From: Ignavibacteria bacterium UBA6688
GTDB lineage: Bacteria > Bacteroidota > Ignavibacteria > UBA10030
Reading direction: 5' to 3'
Length of the DNA stretch: 6,602 bases
Assembly (NCBI GenBank): GCA_002454845.1
Contig: DKJQ01000307.1
Coordinates: 1-6,602, forward strand
Positions 1-6,295 of the stretch are shown here, one piece after another (the first letter of the stretch is position 1; each line of letters opens with the position of its first letter). The translations under genes were made by a program, and so were the position numbers. The notes under the pieces are model-generated. The model had not been told where the DNA came from and did not search any database. It saw only the letters and a list, made by a program, of their open reading frames with translations.

Positions 1-95
1 AACCATTTGAAAGCAAACAAGGGGACAATCAATTACAAACAGTTGGGTGAATCGCTGAAACGGACATCACTCCTCCGTCGTGCGGGGAAGGTCCG

Positions 96-881
96 ATGAA
101 GACCATGGACCCCAAGACTCGCTTCTCCAACCGCGTTGAACACTACATCCGGTACCGTCCCCGGTATCCGGAAGAGGTGATCCGGATATTGGAGAAGGAG
201 TTTGGCTTGACAGACGAATCGGTCATTGCCGACATTGGTTCCGGCACCGGTATTTCCTCCGAGCTCTTCCTTCATAATGGCAATGTCGTTTTCGCCGTCG
301 AACCGAATGCGGAGATGCGGCATGCGGCCGAGCGACAGTTCGGATCGGATCCCCGCTTCTTCAGCATCGCTGGGACGGCCGAAGAGAGCACTCTGGAACC
401 GGCAAGCGTCCATTTCGTCGTCGCGGGCCAGGCGTTCCATTGGTTTGATCAACAGAAAGAGCGGGAGGAGTTTGCGCGGATCCTCAAACCGGAAGGTCGG
501 GTTGTCTTGATATGGAACGACCGGCAGATCGATTCAACCCCTTTCCTGCAAGAGTATGAACAGTTGCTGAAGAGGTACGGGACCGATTATCAACAAGTCG
601 ACCACAAGAGGATCGACGCAAATGTTCTGGCAACCTTCTTTGCGGGGGGAGAGTACGTCGAACGGACGGTCCCGAACGAACAACTGTTTCAGTATGATGG
701 GTTGGAGGGAAGGTTGTTTTCCTCCTCCTACACTCCCTCGGAAGGCGAGCCGGGATATCAGCCTATGAAAACAACCTTGCGCCAGATCTTTGAACGATAT
801 AACGAGAATGGGTTTATCCGGTTCGTCTACGATACGCGTGTTTTTGTTGGACAGGTCTCTTCCTTCCGGGAACGAGCATGA
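96..881 (+). CDS. Class I SAM-dependent methyltransferase
   Basis: Predicted cytoplasmic methyltransferase of 261 residues that transfers a methyl group from S-adenosylmethionine to an unknown, probably small, substrate. Motif I is ADIGSGTGIS at residues 45-54 (glycine-rich SAM loop). The acidic residue ending strand beta 2 is E69 in AVEPN. The segment VVAGQAFHWFD (108-118) is the post-II region typical of Methyltransf_11-type enzymes, including the trans-aconitate methyltransferase/CRG1-like group. ILKPEGRVVLIWNDR (129-143) is the usual strand 5 region. The N-terminal RFSNRVEHYIRYRPRYP is also typical of this subgroup. The ATG at 96 is preceded by a purine-rich GGGGAAG at 84-90; an in-frame ATG at 105 is a possible alternative. 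The stop overlaps an ATG (ATGA, 878-881), but that downstream start is probably not used. No signal peptide or membrane segment is visible. The fold is secure; the substrate cannot be read from the sequence. Confidence 0.9.
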   Translation: MKTMDPKTRFSNRVEHYIRYRPRYPEEVIRILEKEFGLTDESVIADIGSGTGISSELFLHNGNVVFAVEPNAEMRHAAERQFGSDPRFFSIAGTAEESTLEPASVHFVVAGQAFHWFDQQKEREEFARILKPEGRVVLIWNDRQIDSTPFLQEYEQLLKRYGTDYQQVDHKRIDANVLATFFAGGEYVERTVPNEQLFQYDGLEGRLFSSSYTPSEGEPGYQPMKTTLRQIFERYNENGFIRFVYDTRVFVGQVSSFRERA

Positions 882-1048
882 GCGTCGCTCAATACCAGGC
901 GATTCTGCCGCAGGAGAACGCTCTGAATCCTTTTGTCAATTGTGGCACTGCCGGACCCTTTGAAGGGATTCGTCGTCCAATTTCATCTTGTTTCGGGTTC
1001 GCTTCTTTCCTACCTTGGAATCGTCGAGCATTGTGCGAGATCCGCGAA
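882..1048 (+). other. Intergenic leader between methyltransferase and receiver gene
   Basis: These 167 bases are open in the receiver's frame, so a 185-residue product starting at 878 is formally possible. The translation shows no domain, signal or membrane segment. The only structure seen is a short hairpin, CCCTTTGAAGGG (956-967), with no following T tract, so it is not a terminator. I could not find a convincing promoter. It is most simply the untranslated leader of the receiver gene. Confidence 0.5.
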
Positions 1049-1435
1049 ATGAAAGAACAGCGAAAAAAGATCCTTATCGCCGATGACGAAGAAATACTTC
1101 GCCGGCTCATGCAGCGTTTCTTCCTGAGCGAAGGGTACGAAATCGTCATGGCGAAGAATGGAACAGAAGCGATTGAGAAGGCGGAGAAGGAGGAACCGGA
1201 CTTGATTCTCCTCGATGTGATGATGCCTGACATGAACGGCTTCGCAGTCTGCAGGAAGCTCCGGGAGAATCCCAAATTTGCTTCAACACCGATTCTGATG
1301 GTCACAGCCCTTCGAAGTGAGGCTGACAAGGAAGCCGTGGCCGCGAGCGGGGCAACCGATCATCTGGTCAAGCCGGTAAACCAGGAAGAACTGGTCGCAC
1401 GCGTTCGAAAATACCTCCATTCGCCATTCAAGTAG
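1049..1435 (+). CDS. Stand-alone CheY-like response regulator receiver protein
   Basis: Single-domain receiver of 128 residues, expected to be phosphorylated by a histidine kinase and to act by protein-protein contact, since no output domain follows. The acidic pocket is D12-D13 (IADDEE), the phospho-acceptor is D56 (LLDVMMPDMNG), the switch threonine is T86 (VTAL) and the conserved lysine is K108 in LVKP. The usual aromatic switch residue three positions before that lysine is H105. The frame is open upstream to an ATG at 878 that overlaps the methyltransferase stop. I chose 1049 because the receiver fold begins within a few residues of MKEQRKKILIADDEE, and the 57 upstream residues look non-coding, with scattered Cys, Trp and Pro and no recognised domain. 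The ribosome site for 1049 is weak (GCGAGA at 1035-1040). No partner kinase lies in the window. The protein identity is firm; the start is somewhat less so. Confidence 0.88.
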   Translation: MKEQRKKILIADDEEILRRLMQRFFLSEGYEIVMAKNGTEAIEKAEKEEPDLILLDVMMPDMNGFAVCRKLRENPKFASTPILMVTALRSEADKEAVAASGATDHLVKPVNQEELVARVRKYLHSPFK

Positions 1436-1481
1436 CCGACAGCGGAATTGCAGCAGCAGAGACCGAAGTTTTCTTTTACCC

Positions 1482-1493
1482 TGTCCATGGACA
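1482..1493. repeat. 12-bp perfect palindrome TGTCCATGGACA upstream of gpr
   Basis: A perfect palindrome lies in the 167-bp gap between the receiver and aldo/keto reductase genes, 109 bases before the reductase start. It sits between GCAGCAGCAG (1450-1459) and CTGCTGC (1498-1504), which can also pair, so the area could form a larger but interrupted stem-loop. There is no T tract, so it is a poor terminator. It could be an operator site, but it is only one copy and may be chance. Confidence 0.25.
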
Positions 1494-1589
1494 CCGCCTG
1501 CTGCCTCCACGGCACAATCCGGTCAATAATCCCAGGCTTCAGTGGTGTCAACAGCGAAGAAACGCACAATCTGCCTCCACTAGGGTATC

Positions 1590-1594
1590 AGGAG
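1590..1594 (+). promoter_or_regulatory. Shine-Dalgarno site of the aldo/keto reductase gene
   Basis: AGGAG lies eight bases before the ATG at 1603 and supports that start. The protein begins with the same short lead-in before the RYG...Y..CG.SGL motif as E. coli YghZ. Confidence 0.7.
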
Positions 1595-1602
1595 AAATCA
1601 CG

Positions 1603-2598
1603 ATGAACCGCTACGAGCCCTCGCAAAGCCGGTACGGTGCAATGGAATACAACCGATGCGGTCGCAGTGGATTGAAGTTGTCAGTCATTTCTCTCGGGCT
1701 GTGGCACAACTTCGGTGGCGTCGATAATTTCGAACACTCGCGAACGTTGATTCGTCGAGCCTTCGACCTCGGCATCACCCATTTCGACCTGGCGAACAAC
1801 TACGGTCCGCCCCCGGGCTCCGCGGAAGAGAACTTCGGCAAGATCCTCAAGCGGGATTTTGCCTCGCATCGCGACGAACTCATCATCTCCACCAAGGCCG
1901 GCTACCTGATGTGGCCCGGACCCTACGGCGAATGGGGATCGCGAAAATATCTCATCGCCAGCCTCGACCAGAGCCTGATGCGCATGGGGCTGGAGTACGT
2001 AGACCTCTTCTACTCTCACCGCCCCGATCCGGATACGCCATTGGAAGAGACGATGGGCGCGCTCGACCAGATCGTCCGGAGCGGCAAGGCTCTGTACGTC
2101 GGTATCTCGAACTACTCTGCGGAGCAGACGCGTCAGGCAGTGCACATCCTCAAGTCGCTTGGGACGCCATGCCTGATTCACCAGCCGAAGTACAACATGT
2201 TTGATCGCTGGATCGAGGATGGATTGCTCCACGTGTTGTGGGAAGAGGGGGTCGGGTGCATTGCGTTTTCCCCTCTTGCACAGGGACTGCTGACCGACCG
2301 GTATCTCAAGGGAATCCCGAAAGGCTCCCGCGCCTCGAAGCCTCATGGATTCCTCCGGCCGCAGCACATCACAGAAGAGAAACTGGCAAAGGTCCGGCAA
2401 CTGAACGACCTTGCCAAACGCAGGGAGCAGTCGCTCGCTCAAATGGCACTCGCCTGGATCCTGCGCCATCCCACCATGACGTCGGTGGTGATCGGCGCGA
2501 GCAAGGTCTCGCAGATTGACGATGCAGTGGGATTGTTGAAGAACCCCGGGTTTGCCCAGGAAGAACTCCAGGCCATCGATACGATCCTCGCCGGGTAG
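1603..2598 (+). CDS. gpr: Aldo/keto reductase, YghZ/Gpr-like L-glyceraldehyde 3-phosphate reductase
   Basis: Cytoplasmic NADPH-dependent aldo/keto reductase of 331 residues. E. coli YghZ (Gpr) reduces L-glyceraldehyde 3-phosphate and also acts on methylglyoxal, so a role in detoxifying reactive aldehydes from triose phosphates is likely here by homology. The match to YghZ as I know it is very close in several blocks: LSLGLWHNFG-like (30-38), FDLGITHFDLANNYGPPPGS (54-73), ISTKAGY.MWPGPYG (95-109), SRKYL.ASLDQSL.RMGLEYVD (113-134) and GVGCIAF.PLAQGLLT. The AKR catalytic tetrad is D62, Y67, K98 and H139. The C-terminal cofactor region VVIGASKVSQI matches the AKR14 pattern. The length is slightly below E. 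coli's because the extreme C-terminal tail is missing, which is outside the conserved barrel. No terminator or operon partner is evident. Confidence 0.95.
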   Translation: MNRYEPSQSRYGAMEYNRCGRSGLKLSVISLGLWHNFGGVDNFEHSRTLIRRAFDLGITHFDLANNYGPPPGSAEENFGKILKRDFASHRDELIISTKAGYLMWPGPYGEWGSRKYLIASLDQSLMRMGLEYVDLFYSHRPDPDTPLEETMGALDQIVRSGKALYVGISNYSAEQTRQAVHILKSLGTPCLIHQPKYNMFDRWIEDGLLHVLWEEGVGCIAFSPLAQGLLTDRYLKGIPKGSRASKPHGFLRPQHITEEKLAKVRQLNDLAKRREQSLAQMALAWILRHPTMTSVVIGASKVSQIDDAVGLLKNPGFAQEELQAIDTILAG

Positions 2599-2864
2599 GT
2601 GTGCGTTGTGAAAAGTCTGAAAAAGAGAGAGACTCCCCGGGCCATGCCCCCCCACACCCCGTCGCTCCAATCTACTCTTGCCGGGGCTCATCTCCAGGAA
2701 AGTCGCACGCGAGCGGTTGCGTTCCTCATACGCCTCCGGCTTTTCTCCCACAAGTGAGATGAACGCTCAAGCTTTTGCATATCTGAAAAACAACTCCTCG
2801 ATTTTCCTTCAAAATTGCCCCCCGGCTCTGGCAATGAAATTGCCTGTTCCATGGGCGATATTCC
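2599..2864. other. Intergenic region between gpr and the DUF116 gene
   Basis: A 266-bp stretch with no convincing gene. It contains a purine-rich segment AAAAAGAGAGAG bracketed by AGTCT (2614-2618) and AGACT (2630-2634). Read on the minus strand this gives a short stem followed by TTTT, at best a feeble terminator. CCCCGG (2635-2640) and CCGGGG (2681-2686) can pair at a distance. A C-rich run and an AT-richer stretch (about 2760-2820) follow. The minus strand stays open through much of it, but there is no sign of a real protein. No clear promoter for the downstream cluster was found, although the AT-rich part is the most likely place. Confidence 0.4.
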
Positions 2865-2871
2865 ATGGAAC
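2846..2871 (+). promoter_or_regulatory. Inverted repeat covering the DUF116 start codon
   Basis: GTTCCATGG (2846-2854) and CCATGGAAC (2863-2871) are perfect 9-bp inverted repeats with an 8-base loop. The right arm includes the ATG at 2865. In mRNA this would form a hairpin that hides the start codon. In DNA it is two copies of TTCCATGG at a 14-bp period, a possible two-box operator. No good Shine-Dalgarno sequence lies in front of this start. The symmetry is seen directly; the regulatory role is inferred. Confidence 0.4.
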
Positions 2872-4058
2872 CGATCACGTACAGGCTCAACCCAAACGGG
2901 CCCGCGGCGTCAACGTACTATCCCTCCATCGCACGGTTCACGGATGAGGTGCTGACGCAAGCGGAGGGATCCATCACGCCGCTCGCCCGTACCTACCGCC
3001 GCTATCTCGCCGAGTACGAGCTCGAAGAGCCGCGCTCACATGAAGAGTACACATTTGAACTATTGAACCTCGGGATCCTCTGGCGGGAGTACGGCGGAGT
3101 TGCGCTTACCGTGGAGATCGCCCCCTTCCGGTCCTTATCGTACCTTGCCGAATGGCGCAAGAAGCATCAACGCCTCAAGCCCGCCATCGACGTCGTGCGC
3201 GGCCTGGTGATGACGTTCTTTCTCGCACCTGCGAACCCCAAACGGATCGAAACTCCCCCGCGTGACTTGGGCGATCTTGAAGGTCTCGTCCGGTGGCTGG
3301 ATGCGACGGGTGATTTCCGCGAGGACGCCCTCCGCTTCGTCCGGTGGCTCGCCTTCTGGGCATCCCTCGACAGGGAACGCTTTGCAGAATCCATGGCGAC
3401 TGTCCTGACGTTCGCGGATTGGTTCGAAGAGGTGGCGGAAGAGCGCATGGGTATTTACACACCGAATGTCACCTCCTTCGTTCGCGACCATACCTCATCG
3501 TACCGCTGGCGCGAGGACCGGTTTTCATGTCTTCGGTCGCGGGTCGAGTACCATCTCAACATGGTGGGCGCGGAGATCATGAACCGTGCGTTCCGACAGG
3601 AGTTCCTCGCCGCGGAACGCAAGACCGTCCTCCTTCCCGGCTGCATGCGGTTCCACACTGCGGAAGCATGTGAAGGGAGGAAGACAAAGGAGGGGATCCG
3701 CTGCTCGGGATGCCAGCCGTCCTGCCGCGTCAACCAAATCCGCCTCCTCGGCCTGCGGGAACATTTTGACGTTATGGTGATTCCCCATTCCTCCGACCTC
3801 TCCCTCTGGGGGCGAAGGACCGGCGAACCGGAGAACGGCGTTGTCGGCGTAGCGTGTCTCTCGGTGCTCGTTCAGGGGGGATGGGAGCTGAAGCGGCACG
3901 GGGCCGCGGCGCAATGCGTTCTCCTGAACGAATGCGGCTGCAAGAAACACTGGCACCCCGAAGGGTTCCCGACACGGCTTGACATGCGGGAACTCAAGCG
4001 GATTATCAAACCGGGACAACCCGCTTCATCTCAACCCGCAGGGGAACACCCTTCATAA
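2865..4058 (+). CDS. DUF116 domain protein with large N-terminal region
   Basis: Protein of 397 residues, predicted cytoplasmic: no signal peptide and no clear membrane helix. The C-terminal part (about 254-365) shows the DUF116 pattern. It has VLLPGCMRFHTAEACE with C260 and C269, then IRCSGCQPSCRVNQI with C280, C283 and C287, then a GVVGVACLSVLV block with C331, and finally VLLNECGC with C351, C357 and C359. DUF116 is of unknown function; the cysteine spacing suggests metal or Fe-S binding, which is inference. The N-terminal 220 residues are helical-looking, with Trp- and Arg-rich segments (ILWREYGG 71-78, YLAEWRKKHQRLK 93-105, FVRWLAFWASLDRERF 158-173), and I do not recognise them. The ATG at 2865 is the only ordinary start in this frame, because an in-frame TGA occurs at 2835. 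It heads a compact cluster, with the next gene 60 bp downstream. The domain call is fairly sure. Confidence 0.8.
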   Translation: MEPITYRLNPNGPAASTYYPSIARFTDEVLTQAEGSITPLARTYRRYLAEYELEEPRSHEEYTFELLNLGILWREYGGVALTVEIAPFRSLSYLAEWRKKHQRLKPAIDVVRGLVMTFFLAPANPKRIETPPRDLGDLEGLVRWLDATGDFREDALRFVRWLAFWASLDRERFAESMATVLTFADWFEEVAEERMGIYTPNVTSFVRDHTSSYRWREDRFSCLRSRVEYHLNMVGAEIMNRAFRQEFLAAERKTVLLPGCMRFHTAEACEGRKTKEGIRCSGCQPSCRVNQIRLLGLREHFDVMVIPHSSDLSLWGRRTGEPENGVVGVACLSVLVQGGWELKRHGAAAQCVLLNECGCKKHWHPEGFPTRLDMRELKRIIKPGQPASSQPAGEHPS

Positions 4059-4101
4059 GAACAGCTCAATCTCAAACTATCACTCATCCAACACTTCACA
4101 G

Positions 4102-4107
4102 AAAGGA
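4102..4107 (+). promoter_or_regulatory. Shine-Dalgarno site of the lipoprotein gene
   Basis: AAAGGA lies 11 bases before the ATG at 4119. The spacing is long but it is the only purine-rich match. The start is also fixed by the signal peptide beginning directly at MRTSTL. Confidence 0.5.
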
Positions 4108-4118
4108 TTATTCACGAT

Positions 4119-4544
4119 ATGCGAACCTCCACTCTTACGCTTGTTTGCTTTGCAGCGATCGCTGCGCTCGTTGTTTCCGGATGTGCCAGCGGCGGAATGT
4201 TCCCGGCCGCCAACATCACGAATGTCCAGCTTGAAAGAAATAACTTCACCATCGTCGCGCACAACGTCGCCGGGGAGGCCCAGGCGGGCTATCTCCTGGG
4301 CGGTACCTTCTCGGTCGGGATGACGACAAACACCTTTGGCCTCGTCCGCGTTTCCGGCACCGGCATGCTCTACAAGGAAGCGCTCGAGAACCTCTGGAAA
4401 AACGTGGAAGCGGCGTGCGGCCCCATTGGAAAGAGAAAACTGGCCCTCATCAACGTTCGCTACGATTCCGACGCCCTGAACCTTGTCGTCTATACCCAAC
4501 CGAAGGTCATGGTCCGGGCGGACGCGATCGAATTCACCGAGTAG
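4119..4544 (+). CDS. Small lipoprotein resembling the DUF6567 family
   Basis: Protein of 141 residues with a lipoprotein signal peptide: R2 in the n-region, hydrophobic core LTLVCFAAIAALV (6-18), and lipobox VSGC with C22 as the predicted lipidated cysteine after cleavage. The mature part has NITNVQLERNNFTIV (32-46), an HNVAGEAQAGYLLGG segment, a central KEALENLWKN helix (77-86), RKLALINVRYD (106-116) and a terminal VRADAIEF strand. This order resembles the small Bacteroidota lipoproteins grouped as DUF6567, whose function is unknown; TRL-like lipoproteins are an alternative match. A further Cys (C95, in EAACGPIG) is present. It lies between the DUF116 and DUF362 genes, with 60 and 77 bp gaps. 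The lipoprotein call is strong; the family call is from memory and moderate. Confidence 0.82.
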   Translation: MRTSTLTLVCFAAIAALVVSGCASGGMFPAANITNVQLERNNFTIVAHNVAGEAQAGYLLGGTFSVGMTTNTFGLVRVSGTGMLYKEALENLWKNVEAACGPIGKRKLALINVRYDSDALNLVVYTQPKVMVRADAIEFTE

Positions 4545-4608
4545 CCGGCAGCTTTATTGACTGGAGCCTCTCCGGATCAAAAAGTGTTTGAGAACCATCA
4601 CCGTTCCG

Positions 4609-4615
4609 AAAGGAG
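4609..4615 (+). promoter_or_regulatory. Strong Shine-Dalgarno site of the DUF362 gene
   Basis: AAAGGAG lies six bases before the ATG at 4622. It is the best ribosome site in the window and fixes the start so that the twin-arginine motif is at residues 7-8. Confidence 0.8.
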
Positions 4616-4621
4616 ACTGGT

Positions 4622-6244
4622 ATGAGTTCACACCAGACGCGCAGAACGTTTCTCAAAACGGCCTCGATGGCCGGGGCCTCCGTGTTCCTCGCTCCGTCCA
4701 TTTCCATCGGCCACGGCCGGGCCCGGATGTTTTCTCATTTTGGACTTCATCCCTTTATCGAGGCCCATCCCCGCGCGGTCTTTATTCTCCGGACGAATAT
4801 CGACGCGATGACGAACAGACCGGCGATCAGGAACGCTGCAGAACTGCTCGGGAAAACCCTCTTCATCGGCAAAGAGGCGGGAGAAGGAGCTTACCCCCTC
4901 TCGTCCCCGGTCATCCTCAAACCGAACCTGACCAACCGCGGCAAGTGGGATGCACGCTACACGGTCGAGGGAACGCGCGGCGTTGTGACGGATGTCTCGT
5001 TCGTGGAAGGGATTTTCGACAGCGTGAGGTCCCTCGGCGTCCCCGTTTCGGGCATGTACATCCGCGAGGCGAACTACCTTCATGACGATTTTGTGGAGGG
5101 GGGCTATATCGACCTGGCGACGAGGACGGGGGTCGATATGAGAAACCTCAGTGCAAAGGTTGGCGTGATCGATGAAGGGGAACTGAACTGGATGGAGGTC
5201 CCGGATGGGGTCTGGTTTCACAAGATCCCCTACCTCCAGCCCATCAACACTGCCGGCTCCGTGCTCATCAACATCGCCAAACTCAAGACCCACGCCATGG
5301 GCATGACCCTCTGCGCGAAGAACCTTCAGGGGACGATCGCCGCCAAGTACGTCCAGCATTGCGCGGCATATGGAAGCGAGGCGAACATGGAGATGCGGGA
5401 AGCAGATGTGAATCCTGCGGGAAATGTGACGATACTGCAAAACTACGAGGAGCACAAGAAACGGGGTGTTCCGCGGTGGGACCGTCCCGACCCGGACGGT
5501 GGATTGTGGCAGGAAACGTGGGCCTCGCGATGCCTCGATAATAACTCCATTCTCCACCCGATGCTGAATATTATTGAAGGTGTCTATGGACGCGATGGAC
5601 ATTTCGTTGCAGGTCCCAACGACGGGTTGGCGAAGGATTATCTTGCAAACATCGTTCTCTTCGGAAAAAATGCGTTTCACGTCGACCTTGTCGGCTCCTG
5701 GCTCGCCGGACATGAACCGGGAAATTTCGGGGTGTTTCACATGGCGATCGAGAGAAACCTCTGTCACTACCTGAACCCGATGAACATCCCGCTGTACGAG
5801 TGGGGAGCTGATGGGAGCGCCGTTCCTGCATCCCTCTCCACATTCCCGCGCACGCCTCTGAAAACTCACTACCTCAGGCGCGATTACAACGGCCAAAACG
5901 AGGACCCATGGCACCTGGTGAATGAACCGTTCGATTATTCGACGGTCACCCATGCGGGGGAACCACGTTATACGGCTCCGCGGGACTTTGCTCTCCATCA
6001 AAATTATCCAAATCCGTTCAATCCGCGGACCTCGCTCCCCTTCAGGATTCCCGACCGCGGCAATGTTCGTCTTGAGATTTTCAACGTGCAGGGGGAACTG
6101 GTCGACATTCTCCTCGATGCATCGCTCCCCGCGGGCGACCACCTTGTCGCCTGGAATGCTGCGCGAATGCCTTCGGGGATCTATCTCGGACGCTTGTCCT
6201 TCAACGGCTACAGGAAAACAAGAACAATGGTTCTTGTTCGTTAG
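4622..6244 (+). CDS. Tat-exported DUF362 protein with T9SS type A sorting domain
   Basis: Protein of 540 residues in three parts. Residues 1 to about 32 are a twin-arginine signal (TRRTFLK at 6-12, then a weakly hydrophobic TASMAGASVFLAPSISIG). Residues from about 50 to 380 match DUF362: RAVFILRTNIDAMT (51-64), VILKPNLTN (97-105), SGMYIREANY (143-152), then AGSVLINIAKLKTH (211-224) and LCAKNLQGTIA (230-240). DUF362 has no proven reaction; some members carry ferredoxin domains, but here only four scattered Cys occur in the body (231, 247, 304, 381) and no Fe-S motif. Residues about 455-540 start with FALHQNYPNPFNP and continue with LPFRIPD, VRLEIFNVQGELV, LPAGDHLVAWNA, PSGIYLGRL and a basic end, the type A T9SS sorting domain (also similar to FlgD Ig-like folds). 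Known biology predicts Tat export to the periplasm, then outer-membrane passage and surface anchoring or release. Combining both routes is unusual. The gene follows the lipoprotein gene at 77 bp. Confidence 0.88.
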   Translation: MSSHQTRRTFLKTASMAGASVFLAPSISIGHGRARMFSHFGLHPFIEAHPRAVFILRTNIDAMTNRPAIRNAAELLGKTLFIGKEAGEGAYPLSSPVILKPNLTNRGKWDARYTVEGTRGVVTDVSFVEGIFDSVRSLGVPVSGMYIREANYLHDDFVEGGYIDLATRTGVDMRNLSAKVGVIDEGELNWMEVPDGVWFHKIPYLQPINTAGSVLINIAKLKTHAMGMTLCAKNLQGTIAAKYVQHCAAYGSEANMEMREADVNPAGNVTILQNYEEHKKRGVPRWDRPDPDGGLWQETWASRCLDNNSILHPMLNIIEGVYGRDGHFVAGPNDGLAKDYLANIVLFGKNAFHVDLVGSWLAGHEPGNFGVFHMAIERNLCHYLNPMNIPLYEWGADGSAVPASLSTFPRTPLKTHYLRRDYNGQNEDPWHLVNEPFDYSTVTHAGEPRYTAPRDFALHQNYPNPFNPRTSLPFRIPDRGNVRLEIFNVQGELVDILLDASLPAGDHLVAWNAARMPSGIYLGRLSFNGYRKTRTMVLVR

Positions 6245-6295
6245 ACTCTCAATAATTCATCGCAGGAAGAGAACATCCCCGGTCAGAAAACAACC

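Noticed and set aside
7..35. TTGAAA with a 17-base gap to CAATTA as a promoter for the methyltransferase
   Set aside because: The -10 match is very poor, and FCB bacteria often use different promoter consensus sequences.
33..452. 139-codon minus-strand frame at the left edge
   Set aside because: It overlaps the methyltransferase SAM-binding motifs and has no family resemblance.
956..967. CCCTTTGAAGGG hairpin as a terminator after the methyltransferase
   Set aside because: Four to five base pairs only, and no T tract follows.
2646..2653. Poly-C tract as a phase-variation site
   Set aside because: The run is only seven Cs and is not inside a coding region or clear promoter.
2614..2686. Rho-independent terminator after gpr
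   Set aside because: AGTCT/AGACT is only 5 bp with a 10-base loop, and the plus strand has no T run. CCCCGG/CCGGGG is too widely spaced.
1681..2751. 356-codon open frame on the minus strand opposite gpr
   Set aside because: It lies opposite a highly conserved aldo/keto reductase, and its translation has no domain and an Arg/His/Gly-rich composition typical of antisense frames.
2678..2947. Small plus-strand protein of 89 residues starting at TTG
   Set aside because: It overlaps the DUF116 start in another frame, has no ribosome site, and its composition is not protein-like.
4628..6142. 504-codon open frame on the minus strand opposite the DUF362 gene
   Set aside because: It is a GC-driven shadow. 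The plus strand encodes an obvious Tat/DUF362/T9SS protein with a strong ribosome site, and the antisense product has no recognisable motif.
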